Assembly: GCA_028818225.1 (NCBI GenBank) | Contig: JAPPOG010000051.1 | Coordinates: 1-64,000, forward strand | Source: Gammaproteobacteria bacterium | Lineage (GTDB): Bacteria > Pseudomonadota > Gammaproteobacteria > Pseudomonadales > Pseudohongiellaceae | Length of the DNA: 64,000 bases | Direction: 5' to 3' | Shown: positions 40,819 to 50,921 of the stretch, piece by piece | Layout: every line of letters starts with the position of its first letter | Position numbering within the stretch: position 1 is the stretch's first letter | Made by a program: the position numbers and the translations under genes | Notes under the pieces: generated by a model | What the model saw: only the letters and a program-made list of their open reading frames with translations | Database searches by the model: none | What the model was told of the DNA's origin: nothing

Positions 40819-41943
40819 TTAGCGTACCGAGTACTTGGTAAACGCTCCACCCGCCCAACTCAGAGAGTTAGGACCTTCGGCAGCATAAACATCACCGTCA
40901 GCATCGACTGCAACACCCTCTCCCGCCGTACCCTGATAGACACGGTCTGGTCGTTCGAAAGGAGGAATGAATCCGGTAATCCGATCTTCATCAATATGAC
41001 CGATGCGAATGCCGTTACGCCAGCCAACGTGATTGGTTGGACTGGATTCAGAATCGATAGCATAGACCAGGTCATTGTCTGTTATGAATATTCCACTGAT
41101 GCGTCCATAAGCGTAACGAGATTCGAGGTAGTTTCCATCCTGGTCGAAAATTTCTAGACGATGATTACCGCGATCTGCCACCCACAGACGTCCTTTGGAA
41201 TCGAATTCCATGGCATGGGGAGTTCTGAATTCGCCATGACGAACACCAATTTGTCCCCATTCTTTAATAAAAGTGCCATCTGGCGCGAATTTCAAAATGC
41301 GCGCAGTCTGGCCGCTGGCCCTGCCTTCTTCCATAGCGGCATTAGAAGTCATGCCTTGACCATTGTGCCCATCTGATACATAGATACTACCGTCTGGACC
41401 AACAATGACATCGTTTGGCTGATTAAACTGGTTAGCACCAGATCCCGCCTGGCCCGGGGTACCCAGGCTCAGCAACAACTCACCGTCGGCGCTGAACTTA
41501 TGTACCTGGTGGCCTTTGGTGCCATCCGCATTGCCGGCAAAATCTGTTACCCACACATTCCCCTCGTGGTCGGCATGAATGCCGTGAGGTGTTTGCATGA
41601 GTCCGCCGCCAAAATTCGCCAACACTTCACCAGTGTTGCGATCAAATTTGAATATAGGATCAACCGGATTGGTATCGCAGTTAATTGGCACACCGCCGCC
41701 AAAGCTGCTTGCACCGCAGCGCTCATAGGCCCATACGTGTCCATCAGTAGGATCAATATCAACACCAGCCGTTGAACCCCATTCGCGTCCAGCAGGTAAT
41801 TCACCCCAGTTTTGGGTCACGATAGGATTCGGGTTAGGTAAGCCTGTGCCCGAAATTGCGTTTCCTGATTGTGCAGAAACTATCCCGGAAGTCAGGGCTG
41901 GCAATACTGCCGCCAGAATTACTTTCTTGGATAACATATCCAC
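40819..41943 (-). CDS. Peptidyl-alpha-hydroxyglycine alpha-amidating lyase (PAL)-like NHL-repeat protein, exported
   Basis: 374 aa, signal peptide; TPHGIHADHEGNVWVTDFAGNADGTKGHQVHKFSADGELLLSLG, NQFNQPNDVIVGPDGSIYVSDG, RHGEFRTPHAMEFDSKGRLWVADRGNHRLEIFD. Confidence 0.82.
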   Translation of the reverse strand: MDMLSKKVILAAVLPALTSGIVSAQSGNAISGTGLPNPNPIVTQNWGELPAGREWGSTAGVDIDPTDGHVWAYERCGASSFGGGVPINCDTNPVDPIFKFDRNTGEVLANFGGGLMQTPHGIHADHEGNVWVTDFAGNADGTKGHQVHKFSADGELLLSLGTPGQAGSGANQFNQPNDVIVGPDGSIYVSDGHNGQGMTSNAAMEEGRASGQTARILKFAPDGTFIKEWGQIGVRHGEFRTPHAMEFDSKGRLWVADRGNHRLEIFDQDGNYLESRYAYGRISGIFITDNDLVYAIDSESSPTNHVGWRNGIRIGHIDEDRITGFIPPFERPDRVYQGTAGEGVAVDADGDVYAAEGPNSLSWAGGAFTKYSVR

Positions 41944-42110
41944 TCCTCGCTCTACTTATTTATTAGGTCAGACCAAGCATAATTGGGCTTGGCAGAAAAA
42001 TACAGAGTACCCGACAGCTATCTTGGCATCAGCAATCAATTACCGTGTTTTTGGAAATTGCTTGAGGCAAAATGACGCCACTTTTCCCTCATTGAAGGAG
42101 TGTCAGTGCA

Positions 42111-42524
42111 GTGGCAGTGGTAACACAGGAAGAAATGGCTAATTTTTTAGCCAGAGAATTCCCTCAGGCCAGCTTCGAAATAGAAGAATTCAGTGAGAAT
42201 GCGATTTCGCTGCGACAGCAAGTCGATGAATCCAACTTGCGTCCGGGTGGAACCGTATCGGGTCCTACCATGATGAACCTCGCAGATTGTGCCATCTACG
42301 TGGCCATATTGCGGGAAATTGGTCTGGTGGCGCTGGCAGTTACCACCAGCTTTAATATCAACTTTCTGCGCAAACCCCAGGCGGGAAAAGACATCATCGC
42401 CAGCTGCCAATTGCTGAAACTGGGAAAATCACTGGCAATCGGTGAAGTATCGATCTACTCCGAGGGGGTCAATGAGCCTGTTGCCCATGCCGTTGGCACT
42501 TACTCGATTCCGCCCAAGAAGTAA
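42111..42524 (+). CDS. PaaI-like hotdog-fold thioesterase
   Basis: 137 aa; RPGGTVSGPTMMNLADCAIYVAILREIG, TTSFNINFLRKPQAGKDIIASCQLLKLGKSLAIGEV. Confidence 0.85.
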   Translation: MAVVTQEEMANFLAREFPQASFEIEEFSENAISLRQQVDESNLRPGGTVSGPTMMNLADCAIYVAILREIGLVALAVTTSFNINFLRKPQAGKDIIASCQLLKLGKSLAIGEVSIYSEGVNEPVAHAVGTYSIPPKK

Positions 42525-42551
42525 TTATCATTGCCCTTCATATTTTGCTAC

Positions 42552-42995
42552 TCAGGCTTTCTCGCTTTTCACGCAATACTTTTCTACAAACACAGCCGGC
42601 ATTTTGACTGGCTTGCCGTTTTCCAGGTTGGTGCAGACAAAATCCATTTCTGCCCTCACCAGGGTCTTCCCGCTCGTCGCATTAATTATTTGAAAAGCTC
42701 GTGACGCCCTCAGCTTGCCGTCATTTGAGATAATCCAGTTGGCAATCTTCAGTTTGTCATCCTGATAGGCTGAGCCCAGTAACTCGGCACGAACCTGACG
42801 AACTGCCATGCCTCTTTGAATCTCAGCACATAAATCGTCTGGTAGCCCAACGGCGGCAGAATGTGCAAACATGCAATCTGTCATCCAGGCAATATAAAAA
42901 TGATTTGAAACATGTCCGTATCCGTCAATATGATCCTTGCTAACACACACATCGATAAGAAACGGATTAGTTCTATCCCATTCAAATTTAGCCAA
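42552..42995 (-). CDS. Acyl-CoA thioesterase (4HBT/YbgC-like)
   Basis: 147 aa; DGYGHVSNHFYIAWMTDCMFAHSAAVG, RVRAELLGSAYQDDKLKIANWI type hotdog pattern. Confidence 0.82.
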   Translation of the reverse strand: MAKFEWDRTNPFLIDVCVSKDHIDGYGHVSNHFYIAWMTDCMFAHSAAVGLPDDLCAEIQRGMAVRQVRAELLGSAYQDDKLKIANWIISNDGKLRASRAFQIINATSGKTLVRAEMDFVCTNLENGKPVKMPAVFVEKYCVKSEKA

Positions 42996-43074
42996 AATTC
43001 ATTCCTGCTCACTTTTCCCGCTGAGAGTTTAATAAAAAATCGCTGCTTTTCTTAATGATTTTTCGCAAACGCAA

Positions 43075-43785
43075 ATGGAAATACACCCAATAGGCATTCT
43101 ACACAGTCCCTACAAACAGAAGTTTGCAATTCCGCGACAGCCTAATCTGGTGCCAGCAGGAATCGGGACGATTGAATTATTAGAAGACTACTCCGATCCC
43201 AATTGCCTGCGGGAAATCGGACAGTTTTCTCACCTGTGGCTAGTGTTTCAATTTCATGGAACCGCCGCGCAGGGCTGGTCTCCCACCGTACAACCACCAA
43301 GGCTTGGAGGCCAGGAACGAGTCGGCGTATTTGCCAGTCGTTCCCCATTTCGACCAAATTCACTGGGAATTTCTGTCGTCAAATACCTCGACCATCAACG
43401 GCTCGACAACAAAACAGAAATTAGGGTTGGTGAGATTGACTTGCTTGATAAAACGCCAATCCTGGACATAAAGCCCTACATTCCCTATGTCGATGCTATC
43501 AGCAACGCAGCAGGAGGTTACGCTGAAAAGAAACCACCCCAGAAGTTTGAGGTACTATTTTCTCAGGAAACGGCAAATCAACTGTCGAAATACAGTCAAC
43601 GCTATCCCCAATTAAAAGATCTAATTGTTCAGATTCTTGCCCTGGACCCCCGCCCATCATGGCGGGTCAGGGACAATGACTGCAAACAATATGGAATGAC
43701 TCTGTATGATCTAAATATCAAGTGGCGGGCTGAAAAGGATCATATCGCGGTTATTGGAATCCATGCCGCTGAATCCTTTGATTAA
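43075..43785 (+). CDS. trmO: tRNA (N6-threonylcarbamoyladenosine37-N6)-methyltransferase TrmO family
   Basis: 236 aa; PIGILHSPYKQKFAIPRQPNLVPAGIGTIELL, RVGVFASRSPFRPNSLGISVVKYL, LDIKPYIPYVDAI, DPRPSWRV. Confidence 0.94.
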   Translation: MEIHPIGILHSPYKQKFAIPRQPNLVPAGIGTIELLEDYSDPNCLREIGQFSHLWLVFQFHGTAAQGWSPTVQPPRLGGQERVGVFASRSPFRPNSLGISVVKYLDHQRLDNKTEIRVGEIDLLDKTPILDIKPYIPYVDAISNAAGGYAEKKPPQKFEVLFSQETANQLSKYSQRYPQLKDLIVQILALDPRPSWRVRDNDCKQYGMTLYDLNIKWRAEKDHIAVIGIHAAESFD

Positions 43786-43844
43786 GCAAGAGACTCTGTA
43801 AAATAACGCATGAATAAAAGAGATTTATACCCAAACAATAACAA

Positions 43845-45626
43845 ATGGTAGTTAAACAGATGATCACAACTCTCCCGGTCAAGTCTAAATTTCTGACACT
43901 AACTTTTTTACCATGGCTTACTGCAGCCTTTCTTTGTCAGTTAGCATTCGCCCAATCTGCATTCGACAACTATGAAAACGTTAGCCTTGAAGAATTAGCT
44001 GATCCTCCAGCTGAAGACTGGTTGATGTGGCGACGCACTGGAGATCACTGGGGTTATAGTCCCCTCGACCAAATAAATAAGGAAAATGTTTCTTCTTTAA
44101 GATTGGCTTTCGCCTGGACCATGGAACCCGGTCTACAGGAAACTACAGCACTGGTTCGTAACGGTATTATGTATTTACCTCAGGCCTGTGATTTTATCGA
44201 AGCAATAGACGCTACCGACGGCACATTGTTATGGGAATACCGTCGAGATCCAGTCGATCACATTGCTTCACTCTCTTGCGCTAATCGCAATGCAACGCTT
44301 TATAAAGATCAACTTATAATTGCTACCCGCGATGCCTACCTGGTTTCGCTGAATGCCATTAGCGGTGAAGTGACCTGGGAGCAACGCGTTGGCGACTGGA
44401 CCATTGGACAACATTATTCCGGTGGACCGCAGGTATTGGATGGAAAAATTATCGCCGGGATGTCCGGTTGTTACTACATTAATACAGGTTGTTGGATTAC
44501 CGCCCACAATCCGGATACTGGTGAAGAACTGTGGCGAACCAATACGGTACCGAGAATTGGAGAACCTGGCGGTGAGACCTGGGGAGATGTTCCCAATGAG
44601 CAACGACGGGGCGGTTCAGCCTGGATGCCTGCCAGCTACGACCCGGAACACGATTTAATTTACCAGGGAATTGCCGTACCGATCCCCTGGGGGTCGATTC
44701 AAAGAGACACTCGTGGGGGCGATGTACTCTATACCAATTCCACCATAGCCCTGGATGCAGACACCGGTGAGATCGAATGGTATTTCCAGCACATTCCCGG
44801 TGGAAACTGGGACCAGGATCATCCCTTCGAAAGAATAGTTGTTGAATCAGAGGTCATGCCAAATCCCGATGCAGTGTCCTGGATTAATCCCAATATTCAG
44901 TCATCAGAAAGGCGAAAGTTGGTAACTGGCATACCTGGCAAGCCCGGCATAATCTGGACGATGGATGCCGAGACCGGCGAATTTCTCTGGGCAAAAGAAA
45001 CCAATTACCAGAATGTCATAGTCGGCGTTGATATCGAAAACCATAAAGGTATTACCAATCCGGAAATCGATATCACCGAGATCAGGCAGCGAAAATTAGT
45101 CTGCCCCACAACCACCGGCGGCATAAATTGGAACTCTGTTGGTTACAGTCCACGAACCAACGCACTCTATGCTCCTACCAATAATACTTGCATGGATTAC
45201 TATTTAAATCCGGTTAATCCCGTTGTAGGCGGCTATCACAGCTCTGCCACCTCGAGGAAAATTTCTGTACCGGAAAGCGATGGCCAGATTGGTATCTTTA
45301 CCGCTGTCAATGTAGCAACAGGTGAATCGCTGTGGACTTATCAACAAAGAGCGGCGATTACTGGTTCGGTATTAACTACCGGTGGTGGTCTGGTTTTTGT
45401 TACCGATGACGCGCGCCGCTTTCGTGCATTCGATGCAGATAATGGCGAAATACTATGGGAACAAATTCTGAACTCCTCTGCTGGCGGCTTCCCTACCACT
45501 TACAGTGTCGATGGCGTTCAATACATCGCCATCGCCGCGGGCGGCGGAATTAATCACAGAACTCTCACACCTGAAATTCGGCAACGTAATGGCGGAAATA
45601 TGTTGTTTGTATTCAGGTTGCCTTAA
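43845..45626 (+). CDS. PQQ-dependent dehydrogenase-like beta-propeller protein
   Basis: 593 aa; probable start at internal [90 protein letters not shown]. Paralog of 24909-26822. Confidence 0.88.
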   Translation: MVVKQMITTLPVKSKFLTLTFLPWLTAAFLCQLAFAQSAFDNYENVSLEELADPPAEDWLMWRRTGDHWGYSPLDQINKENVSSLRLAFAWTMEPGLQETTALVRNGIMYLPQACDFIEAIDATDGTLLWEYRRDPVDHIASLSCANRNATLYKDQLIIATRDAYLVSLNAISGEVTWEQRVGDWTIGQHYSGGPQVLDGKIIAGMSGCYYINTGCWITAHNPDTGEELWRTNTVPRIGEPGGETWGDVPNEQRRGGSAWMPASYDPEHDLIYQGIAVPIPWGSIQRDTRGGDVLYTNSTIALDADTGEIEWYFQHIPGGNWDQDHPFERIVVESEVMPNPDAVSWINPNIQSSERRKLVTGIPGKPGIIWTMDAETGEFLWAKETNYQNVIVGVDIENHKGITNPEIDITEIRQRKLVCPTTTGGINWNSVGYSPRTNALYAPTNNTCMDYYLNPVNPVVGGYHSSATSRKISVPESDGQIGIFTAVNVATGESLWTYQQRAAITGSVLTTGGGLVFVTDDARRFRAFDADNGEILWEQILNSSAGGFPTTYSVDGVQYIAIAAGGGINHRTLTPEIRQRNGGNMLFVFRLP

Positions 45627-45640
45627 TTAAGGGAAAAATA

Positions 45641-46174
45641 ATGATTTATAAACTCGGCGACTATGAAGTGGATATTGCTGGTGAGGACTTTTTTGTCGCA
45701 GACAGTGCTACGGTATTGGGCAAAGTAAAATTGGAAAACAATGCCAGCATCTGGTTTGGTGCAGTGCTGCGCGGTGATAATGAGTTAATTACGGTTGGTG
45801 AGGGTTCTAATATTCAGGAATGTGCCGTACTCCATACCGACCCGGGAGTTCCCTGCACAATAGGCAAAAACGTGACCGTTGGTCATCAGGCGATGCTGCA
45901 CGGTTGTACTATTGGTGATAACTCACTGGTAGGCATTAATGCGGTAATTCTTAATGGCGCCAAAATAGGAAGAAACTGCCTGATTGGAGCAAATGCATTA
46001 ATTACAGAAAATAAAGAAATTCCAGACAACTCCCTGGTGATGGGAGCGCCTGCCAAGGTCGTAAAGGAGCTGACCCTGGAACAGCAAGCCGGGCTGCTGC
46101 AAAGCGCTGAACACTACGTCCAGCGCTTTAAGAGGTTTAAGCGCGAATTACAAGCAGACCCGCGTTTTAATTAG
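45641..46174 (+). CDS. Gamma-carbonic anhydrase-like hexapeptide-repeat protein
   Basis: 177 aa; [69 protein letters not shown]. Confidence 0.92.
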   Translation: MIYKLGDYEVDIAGEDFFVADSATVLGKVKLENNASIWFGAVLRGDNELITVGEGSNIQECAVLHTDPGVPCTIGKNVTVGHQAMLHGCTIGDNSLVGINAVILNGAKIGRNCLIGANALITENKEIPDNSLVMGAPAKVVKELTLEQQAGLLQSAEHYVQRFKRFKRELQADPRFN

Positions 46175-46184
46175 TATCACGGCG

Positions 46185-46991
46185 CTATTCAATAACTTTG
46201 CGATAAAGGTGCCAGGTGGCATGTCCTAGTATGGGTAAGGTAAATGCCAGCCCAACCAAAAACAGCAAAGCGCCAATTGTCAAAAGCGCTACAACTACAA
46301 TTCCCCAAACGGCAAAAACCCAAAAATTCAAAGTAAACGCCCGAATCGATACTGACATCGCTGTAATTGACGTCACCGGTTTATCCAGTGCAAGGGGAAA
46401 GGCAACTACCGAAATCGCCATGGCAGCAAACGCGAACAGGAAACCGACAAAATTACCGTACGCAATTAACGCTCCGCCATGTCTTGTAGCCAATACTTCA
46501 TTGATGAATAAGGAAAATGACTCCGGATATGTGTTACCAAACAAACCAAAGAAGATTGCTTCAGCCATATACAGCCAGGCCACATAGAGAATCATCATTA
46601 TTAGCGATAGAGCAAGAATAGGCGCAAACGATGAAGTGTGAATAAAGCGAAACGAAGAGCGCCAACGAATTTGTAATCCATTTTCACGTCGCCTGCTCAT
46701 TTCGAAAAAAGCGATGGCAATTATTGGGCCTATCAAGGTGAATCCTGCTACTACAGGAAACGCCAGGTACCTGAAGTCTTGACCGAAAGCAAATAAAGTA
46801 AACAACAAGGCAAACAAAGCATAAAAGAGAATAATTAAGGGTATGGAACTTGGCTTAGCCCCATAGTCGTCATAACCCTCTCGCAGTGCTTGCCACAAGT
46901 CGTCGAGAATTAACTTACGAATGGAAATATCTTTTGATGATAATGCAATATCTTCAAATGCAGGCTCATCATGATGAGTGAGTTCAACCAT
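46185..46991 (-). CDS. DUF2189 integral membrane protein
   Basis: ORF track extends to 47132; ATG at 46991 (MVELTHHDEPAFEDIALSSKDISIRKLILDDLWQALREGYDDY) is the likelier start; multi-TM. Confidence 0.85.
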   Translation of the reverse strand: MVELTHHDEPAFEDIALSSKDISIRKLILDDLWQALREGYDDYGAKPSSIPLIILFYALFALLFTLFAFGQDFRYLAFPVVAGFTLIGPIIAIAFFEMSRRRENGLQIRWRSSFRFIHTSSFAPILALSLIMMILYVAWLYMAEAIFFGLFGNTYPESFSLFINEVLATRHGGALIAYGNFVGFLFAFAAMAISVVAFPLALDKPVTSITAMSVSIRAFTLNFWVFAVWGIVVVALLTIGALLFLVGLAFTLPILGHATWHLYRKVIE

Positions 46992-47233
46992 GCCGATACT
47001 ACCTCCTGATCCAAGTCCGCAGTATGGGCGCTCACTTATGCTACTTGCTGAACTACCTGCCTGGGCGCGGCCCAAGAAGCAAATGCTAAATGGCAGATTT
47101 GATGTCCTTGTCCCCACACGTGCAGAACACAAAACAAAATCTATCCTTAACTAGAGTCTATCAGTCTACTCCTCAAGATTAGTCTTAAAAACCCTTATTT
47201 TACGGCTCGACTAATATTTGCAATGCTTTAGCA

Positions 47234-47263
47234 TAAAAAAACCCGGCATGTGCCGGGCTTTTC
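47234..47263. terminator. Rho-independent terminator
   Basis: aaaaaaacccggca-tg-tgccgggctttt, strong GC stem with flanking A- and T-runs, downstream of the minus gene ending at 47293. Confidence 0.88.
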
Positions 47264-47292
47264 GATTTTTAGAATACACTTTCGTTTACAAT

Positions 47293-48318
47293 TTAATCGT
47301 TTCCTTGTCCCTGGGCCTCTCTATGTTCGCGCTCCCGAACCCGCGCTCCCATCAGTGTTGCCGACATGGCGTAGTTTCCTTCATGACAGGCATATTCGTA
47401 AGGCACCTGATCAGATTTAGGCCAAACAAACTCTCCCCCATAGGAGTCTGTGTAATCCGCATCATTAACCATGAAGCTATACAGAAGGCCACCATCACTG
47501 ATTGGCGTGAATCGTTCGGTTACTGTGCGATCGGCCGGTTGGTAAGGCTGATCCAGGAAATTAGTAGTTTCAACAACTAGCGTATCGCCTTCCCACCAAC
47601 CGATTGAATCTCCATCAAAAGTCGCCAGATCAGCAGATTTATGATTCTCATCATCAATACGAATAATGCGCGCCCAGTGCATCCATTCGATATAAATCAT
47701 CATGTACTCATCGGTTTGCACAATGGTCTTAAGGTTATTGTAAACCAAAGGCCTGATTGGAATGGATGCGGCACCTGTATAAATGCAGCGAACCCCAAGA
47801 GTTTGGTTTTCAGGACCATCGTAAGGCTGGTCTCCAGTCTCTAACCACCAGGCGCCATCTCTCTCTGGCCAGGCAAATTTTGGTGCAGCATCTGCTTTGG
47901 CCTGACCCTCACTTGTTCTTGCTGGCATACGGCCGTTTTCCGGGTAAGTTAGAATTGAGGTTCGATAGCGACCATCGATAGTAAATCCATCATTTCCGCG
48001 GTCGAACCAGAAATCGTTATAGGAGCCGATATTGCCTCCCGCTTCTGGTGCTCCTCTCTCCGGGTCACTGGGATCAGCATCGTTGGCACGAATTCCCATC
48101 TCACGATCCCGTAAAGCTTGTACTTCTTCTTCTGTCAGGTAGAGCCGATCGCCATAAGCTGTCGGCCGCTGAAAAGGAGTAAGACTGGAAATATCATAAT
48201 TGCCATTAAAGTCCGGTTTGCCCGACGCGGTTCTGGGAAAGTCGTCCTGTGCGGTGACAGAGGCGGGTGCCAATAAAATGGGTATAGCAGTAAATAAGAG
48301 CTTTAAGATGGTCTTCAT
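47293..48318 (-). CDS. Exported protein of YEYACHEGNY family, subgroup B
   Basis: 341 aa, signal peptide; FPRTASGKPDFNGNYDISSLTPFQRPTAYGDRLYLTEEEV, GDSIGWWEGDTLVVETTNFLDQPYQPADRTVTERF, YEYACHEGNYAMSATLMGARVREREHRE. Close paralog of 55161-56180. Confidence 0.75.
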   Translation of the reverse strand: MKTILKLLFTAIPILLAPASVTAQDDFPRTASGKPDFNGNYDISSLTPFQRPTAYGDRLYLTEEEVQALRDREMGIRANDADPSDPERGAPEAGGNIGSYNDFWFDRGNDGFTIDGRYRTSILTYPENGRMPARTSEGQAKADAAPKFAWPERDGAWWLETGDQPYDGPENQTLGVRCIYTGAASIPIRPLVYNNLKTIVQTDEYMMIYIEWMHWARIIRIDDENHKSADLATFDGDSIGWWEGDTLVVETTNFLDQPYQPADRTVTERFTPISDGGLLYSFMVNDADYTDSYGGEFVWPKSDQVPYEYACHEGNYAMSATLMGARVREREHREAQGQGND

Positions 48319-48518
48319 GTTTTCCTCCTGGGGGAAGCATGTAGTAGGACCGCAAAATGAATTCTGTTGTGAATTCTATGCAGTTCCAAAGCTGGTGTTA
48401 CTTGCCAGTGGGACCTGAGTTTAGCATAAGCCTGAATGTCTACAGAATGATTTTAGCTATCCCAGTTTTATCGAATTCAGTAAACTGTACAGTCTTAATT
48501 TGCCAAGGAGGACCTTGA

Positions 48519-48941
48519 ATGATTTCCGTCAACCGCCTGAGTATCGAAGATGCACGCGTGCTTCTTGAAGGAGCACGCACCAAAGCCGAAGAAATTGGTG
48601 TACCCATGTGCATTGCGGTTACCGACGACTCAGGCAATCTAATTGCGTTCGAGCGCATGGATGGCGGCAAGGCACACAGCATTCAAGTTGCCCAGGACAA
48701 GGCCTTTACTGCAGGCTCAGCTCGTAAAGCTACACATGAATATAATGCGGTAAATACGCCAGGAAATTTAGCTTTCGGCATTCACACTGAAGCCGGCGGG
48801 CGCATAAGCACTGTTGGAGGTGGATTACCAGTTATGGTTGATGGCGATTGCATCGGTGGAATCGGAGCGAGTTCTGGTTCTCCGCAACAAGACATGGAAG
48901 TTTCTCAGGCAGGTCTCGAGCATTTCCTGGCTTCGCTTTAA
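48519..48941 (+). CDS. GlcG/HbpS family heme-binding-like protein
   Basis: 140 aa; LSIEDARVLLEGARTKAEEIGVPMCIAVTDDSGNLIAFERMDGG, GGRISTVGGGLPVMVDGDCIGGIGASSGSPQQDMEV. Confidence 0.92.
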   Translation: MISVNRLSIEDARVLLEGARTKAEEIGVPMCIAVTDDSGNLIAFERMDGGKAHSIQVAQDKAFTAGSARKATHEYNAVNTPGNLAFGIHTEAGGRISTVGGGLPVMVDGDCIGGIGASSGSPQQDMEVSQAGLEHFLASL

Positions 48942-48976
48942 ACAAATTATTCATCCGCAATTAGCACTTCTTAAGA

Positions 48977-50908
48977 ATGCCTGTTATGGAAGCCTTATGG
49001 AATCCGCCAACCGAGCAAAACTCGGCAATGGCAAGATTTCAGGACACAGTCAATTCAAGCTTTAAATTGCAACTGACTGACTATCACTCGCTGTGGAGTT
49101 GGTCGGTGGAAGATGTTGAGCGTTTCTGGGGATTCTGGTGGCAGCAGGCAGACCTTATTGCCAGTCACCAACCAACATCAGTTTTTAAAAAAGGCCAATC
49201 GTTTGAATCGGACACCTGGTTCGTCGATGCGAGACTAAACTTCGCCGAAAATTTATTTCGCTATCGAGACGAAACCAGCGCCATTGTATTTCGAGGAGAA
49301 GATGGAAGCCGTGAAGAACTTAGTTACAGGCAATTATTTGAGTTAGCCTCCCGGGTTGCTGCTGAATTTCAGCAGCTGGGTATCGGGCCCGGCGATAGAG
49401 TCGCCGCAATAATGCCAAACAGGCCTGAAACTATTATCGCCATGCTGGCTACAACTTGGTTAGGCGCAATCTGGTCCAGTTGCTCCCCTGACTTTGGCAC
49501 AGACGGAATCCTCGAGCGTTTTGAACAAATCGAGCCGAAGTTACTCATAGCGATCGATGGATACCAGTTTAAAGGCAAAACAATTTCTGTTTGTGACAAA
49601 GTAGAATCGATTCGCGCCAGATTGGATTGTCTCTGCGTAGTGATTGAGTGGCAACGGAGCGGTCATATCAATGAATCAATTTCCTGGCAGCAGCTAATAG
49701 ACAGCTCAAGACCTGCGCCGGAATTTCACCAGTTAGCATTCAATGATCCGCTCTACATATTATTTTCATCTGGTACTACTGGAAAACCGAAATGCATCGT
49801 CCACGGTGTCGGCGGCACGCTATTACAACATGTTAAAGAACATCGCCTGCACACAAATGTGGATCGTGGTGATGTATTGTTCTATTTCACTACCTGCGGC
49901 TGGATGATGTGGAACTGGCTAGTTTCAGGACTAGCCAGTGGCTGTACCTTATTGTTATTCGATGGTAATCCATTCTTTCCGCAAGCGGACTCACTTATAA
50001 AAGTTGCTGAAGAAGAAGGCATCACAGTTTTCGGCACGTCAGCGAAATATCTTTCCGCACTGCAGAAAGAAGAAGTCAGGCCTGCCGAACGATATTCGTT
50101 ACCGAAATTGAGAACCATTCTTTCTACTGGCTCGCCCTTGGTGCCAGAGTCATTCGATTATGTATATGCAGACTTTAAAGCTGATGTGCAACTATGTTCA
50201 ATATCTGGCGGCACAGACATAGTTTCCTGCTTTGCACTGGGCTGCCCCACTTTACCGGTTCATAGAGGCGAACTGCAGTGCCGGGGGCTCGGCATGGCAG
50301 TGGATGTCTGGGATTCCCAGGGAAAATCTGTGAGAAATGAGGCTGGCGAACTTGTCTGCACAAAACCCTTTCCTTCAAAACCTGTCTTTTTCTGGAACGA
50401 TACAGATGGTCAGCGCTATCACAATGCGTACTTCAAACGCTTCGACAATGTCTGGTGTCATGGAGATTGGGCGGAGCTCACAGACAATAATGGCTTGATA
50501 ATAAGCGGCCGCAGCGATGCCGTATTAAATCCAGGTGGAGTGCGTATCGGCACGGCCGAAATCTATCGACAAGTGGAGCGTATTCCCCAAGTCATGGAAT
50601 CGATTGCTGTAGGCCAGGAGTGGGAGGGTGACGTTCGGGTAGTACTTTTCGTGATCTTAAGAGAAGGTACAGATTTAACTAATGCTCTGCAGGATGAAAT
50701 AAAAAAGTCGCTCCGTAAACACGCAAGCCCCAGGCATGTGCCGGCCAAAATACTGCAAGTAAGTGATATTCCCCGAACCAGAAGCGGAAAAATTACCGAG
50801 CTTGCAGTGCGGGATGCCATCAATAATCGGCCAATCGGAAACACAGAAGCATTGGCAAATCCCGCAGCACTGGAAGAATTCAAGGAGCGTAAAGAATTAG
50901 CAGATTAG
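48977..50908 (+). CDS. Acetoacetate--CoA ligase
   Basis: 643 aa; LYILFSSGTTGKPKCIVHGVGGTLLQHVKEHRLHTNVDRGDVLFYFTTCGWMMWNWLVSGLASG; GGVRIGTAEIYRQVE, RTRSGKITELAVRDAI. Confidence 0.95.
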   Translation: MPVMEALWNPPTEQNSAMARFQDTVNSSFKLQLTDYHSLWSWSVEDVERFWGFWWQQADLIASHQPTSVFKKGQSFESDTWFVDARLNFAENLFRYRDETSAIVFRGEDGSREELSYRQLFELASRVAAEFQQLGIGPGDRVAAIMPNRPETIIAMLATTWLGAIWSSCSPDFGTDGILERFEQIEPKLLIAIDGYQFKGKTISVCDKVESIRARLDCLCVVIEWQRSGHINESISWQQLIDSSRPAPEFHQLAFNDPLYILFSSGTTGKPKCIVHGVGGTLLQHVKEHRLHTNVDRGDVLFYFTTCGWMMWNWLVSGLASGCTLLLFDGNPFFPQADSLIKVAEEEGITVFGTSAKYLSALQKEEVRPAERYSLPKLRTILSTGSPLVPESFDYVYADFKADVQLCSISGGTDIVSCFALGCPTLPVHRGELQCRGLGMAVDVWDSQGKSVRNEAGELVCTKPFPSKPVFFWNDTDGQRYHNAYFKRFDNVWCHGDWAELTDNNGLIISGRSDAVLNPGGVRIGTAEIYRQVERIPQVMESIAVGQEWEGDVRVVLFVILREGTDLTNALQDEIKKSLRKHASPRHVPAKILQVSDIPRTRSGKITELAVRDAINNRPIGNTEALANPAALEEFKERKELAD

Positions 50909-50921
50909 TTCCTCGTTTAAC

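Noticed and set aside
46216-46587. 123-aa plus-strand ORF
   Set aside because: Antisense to the DUF2189 membrane protein; biased composition.
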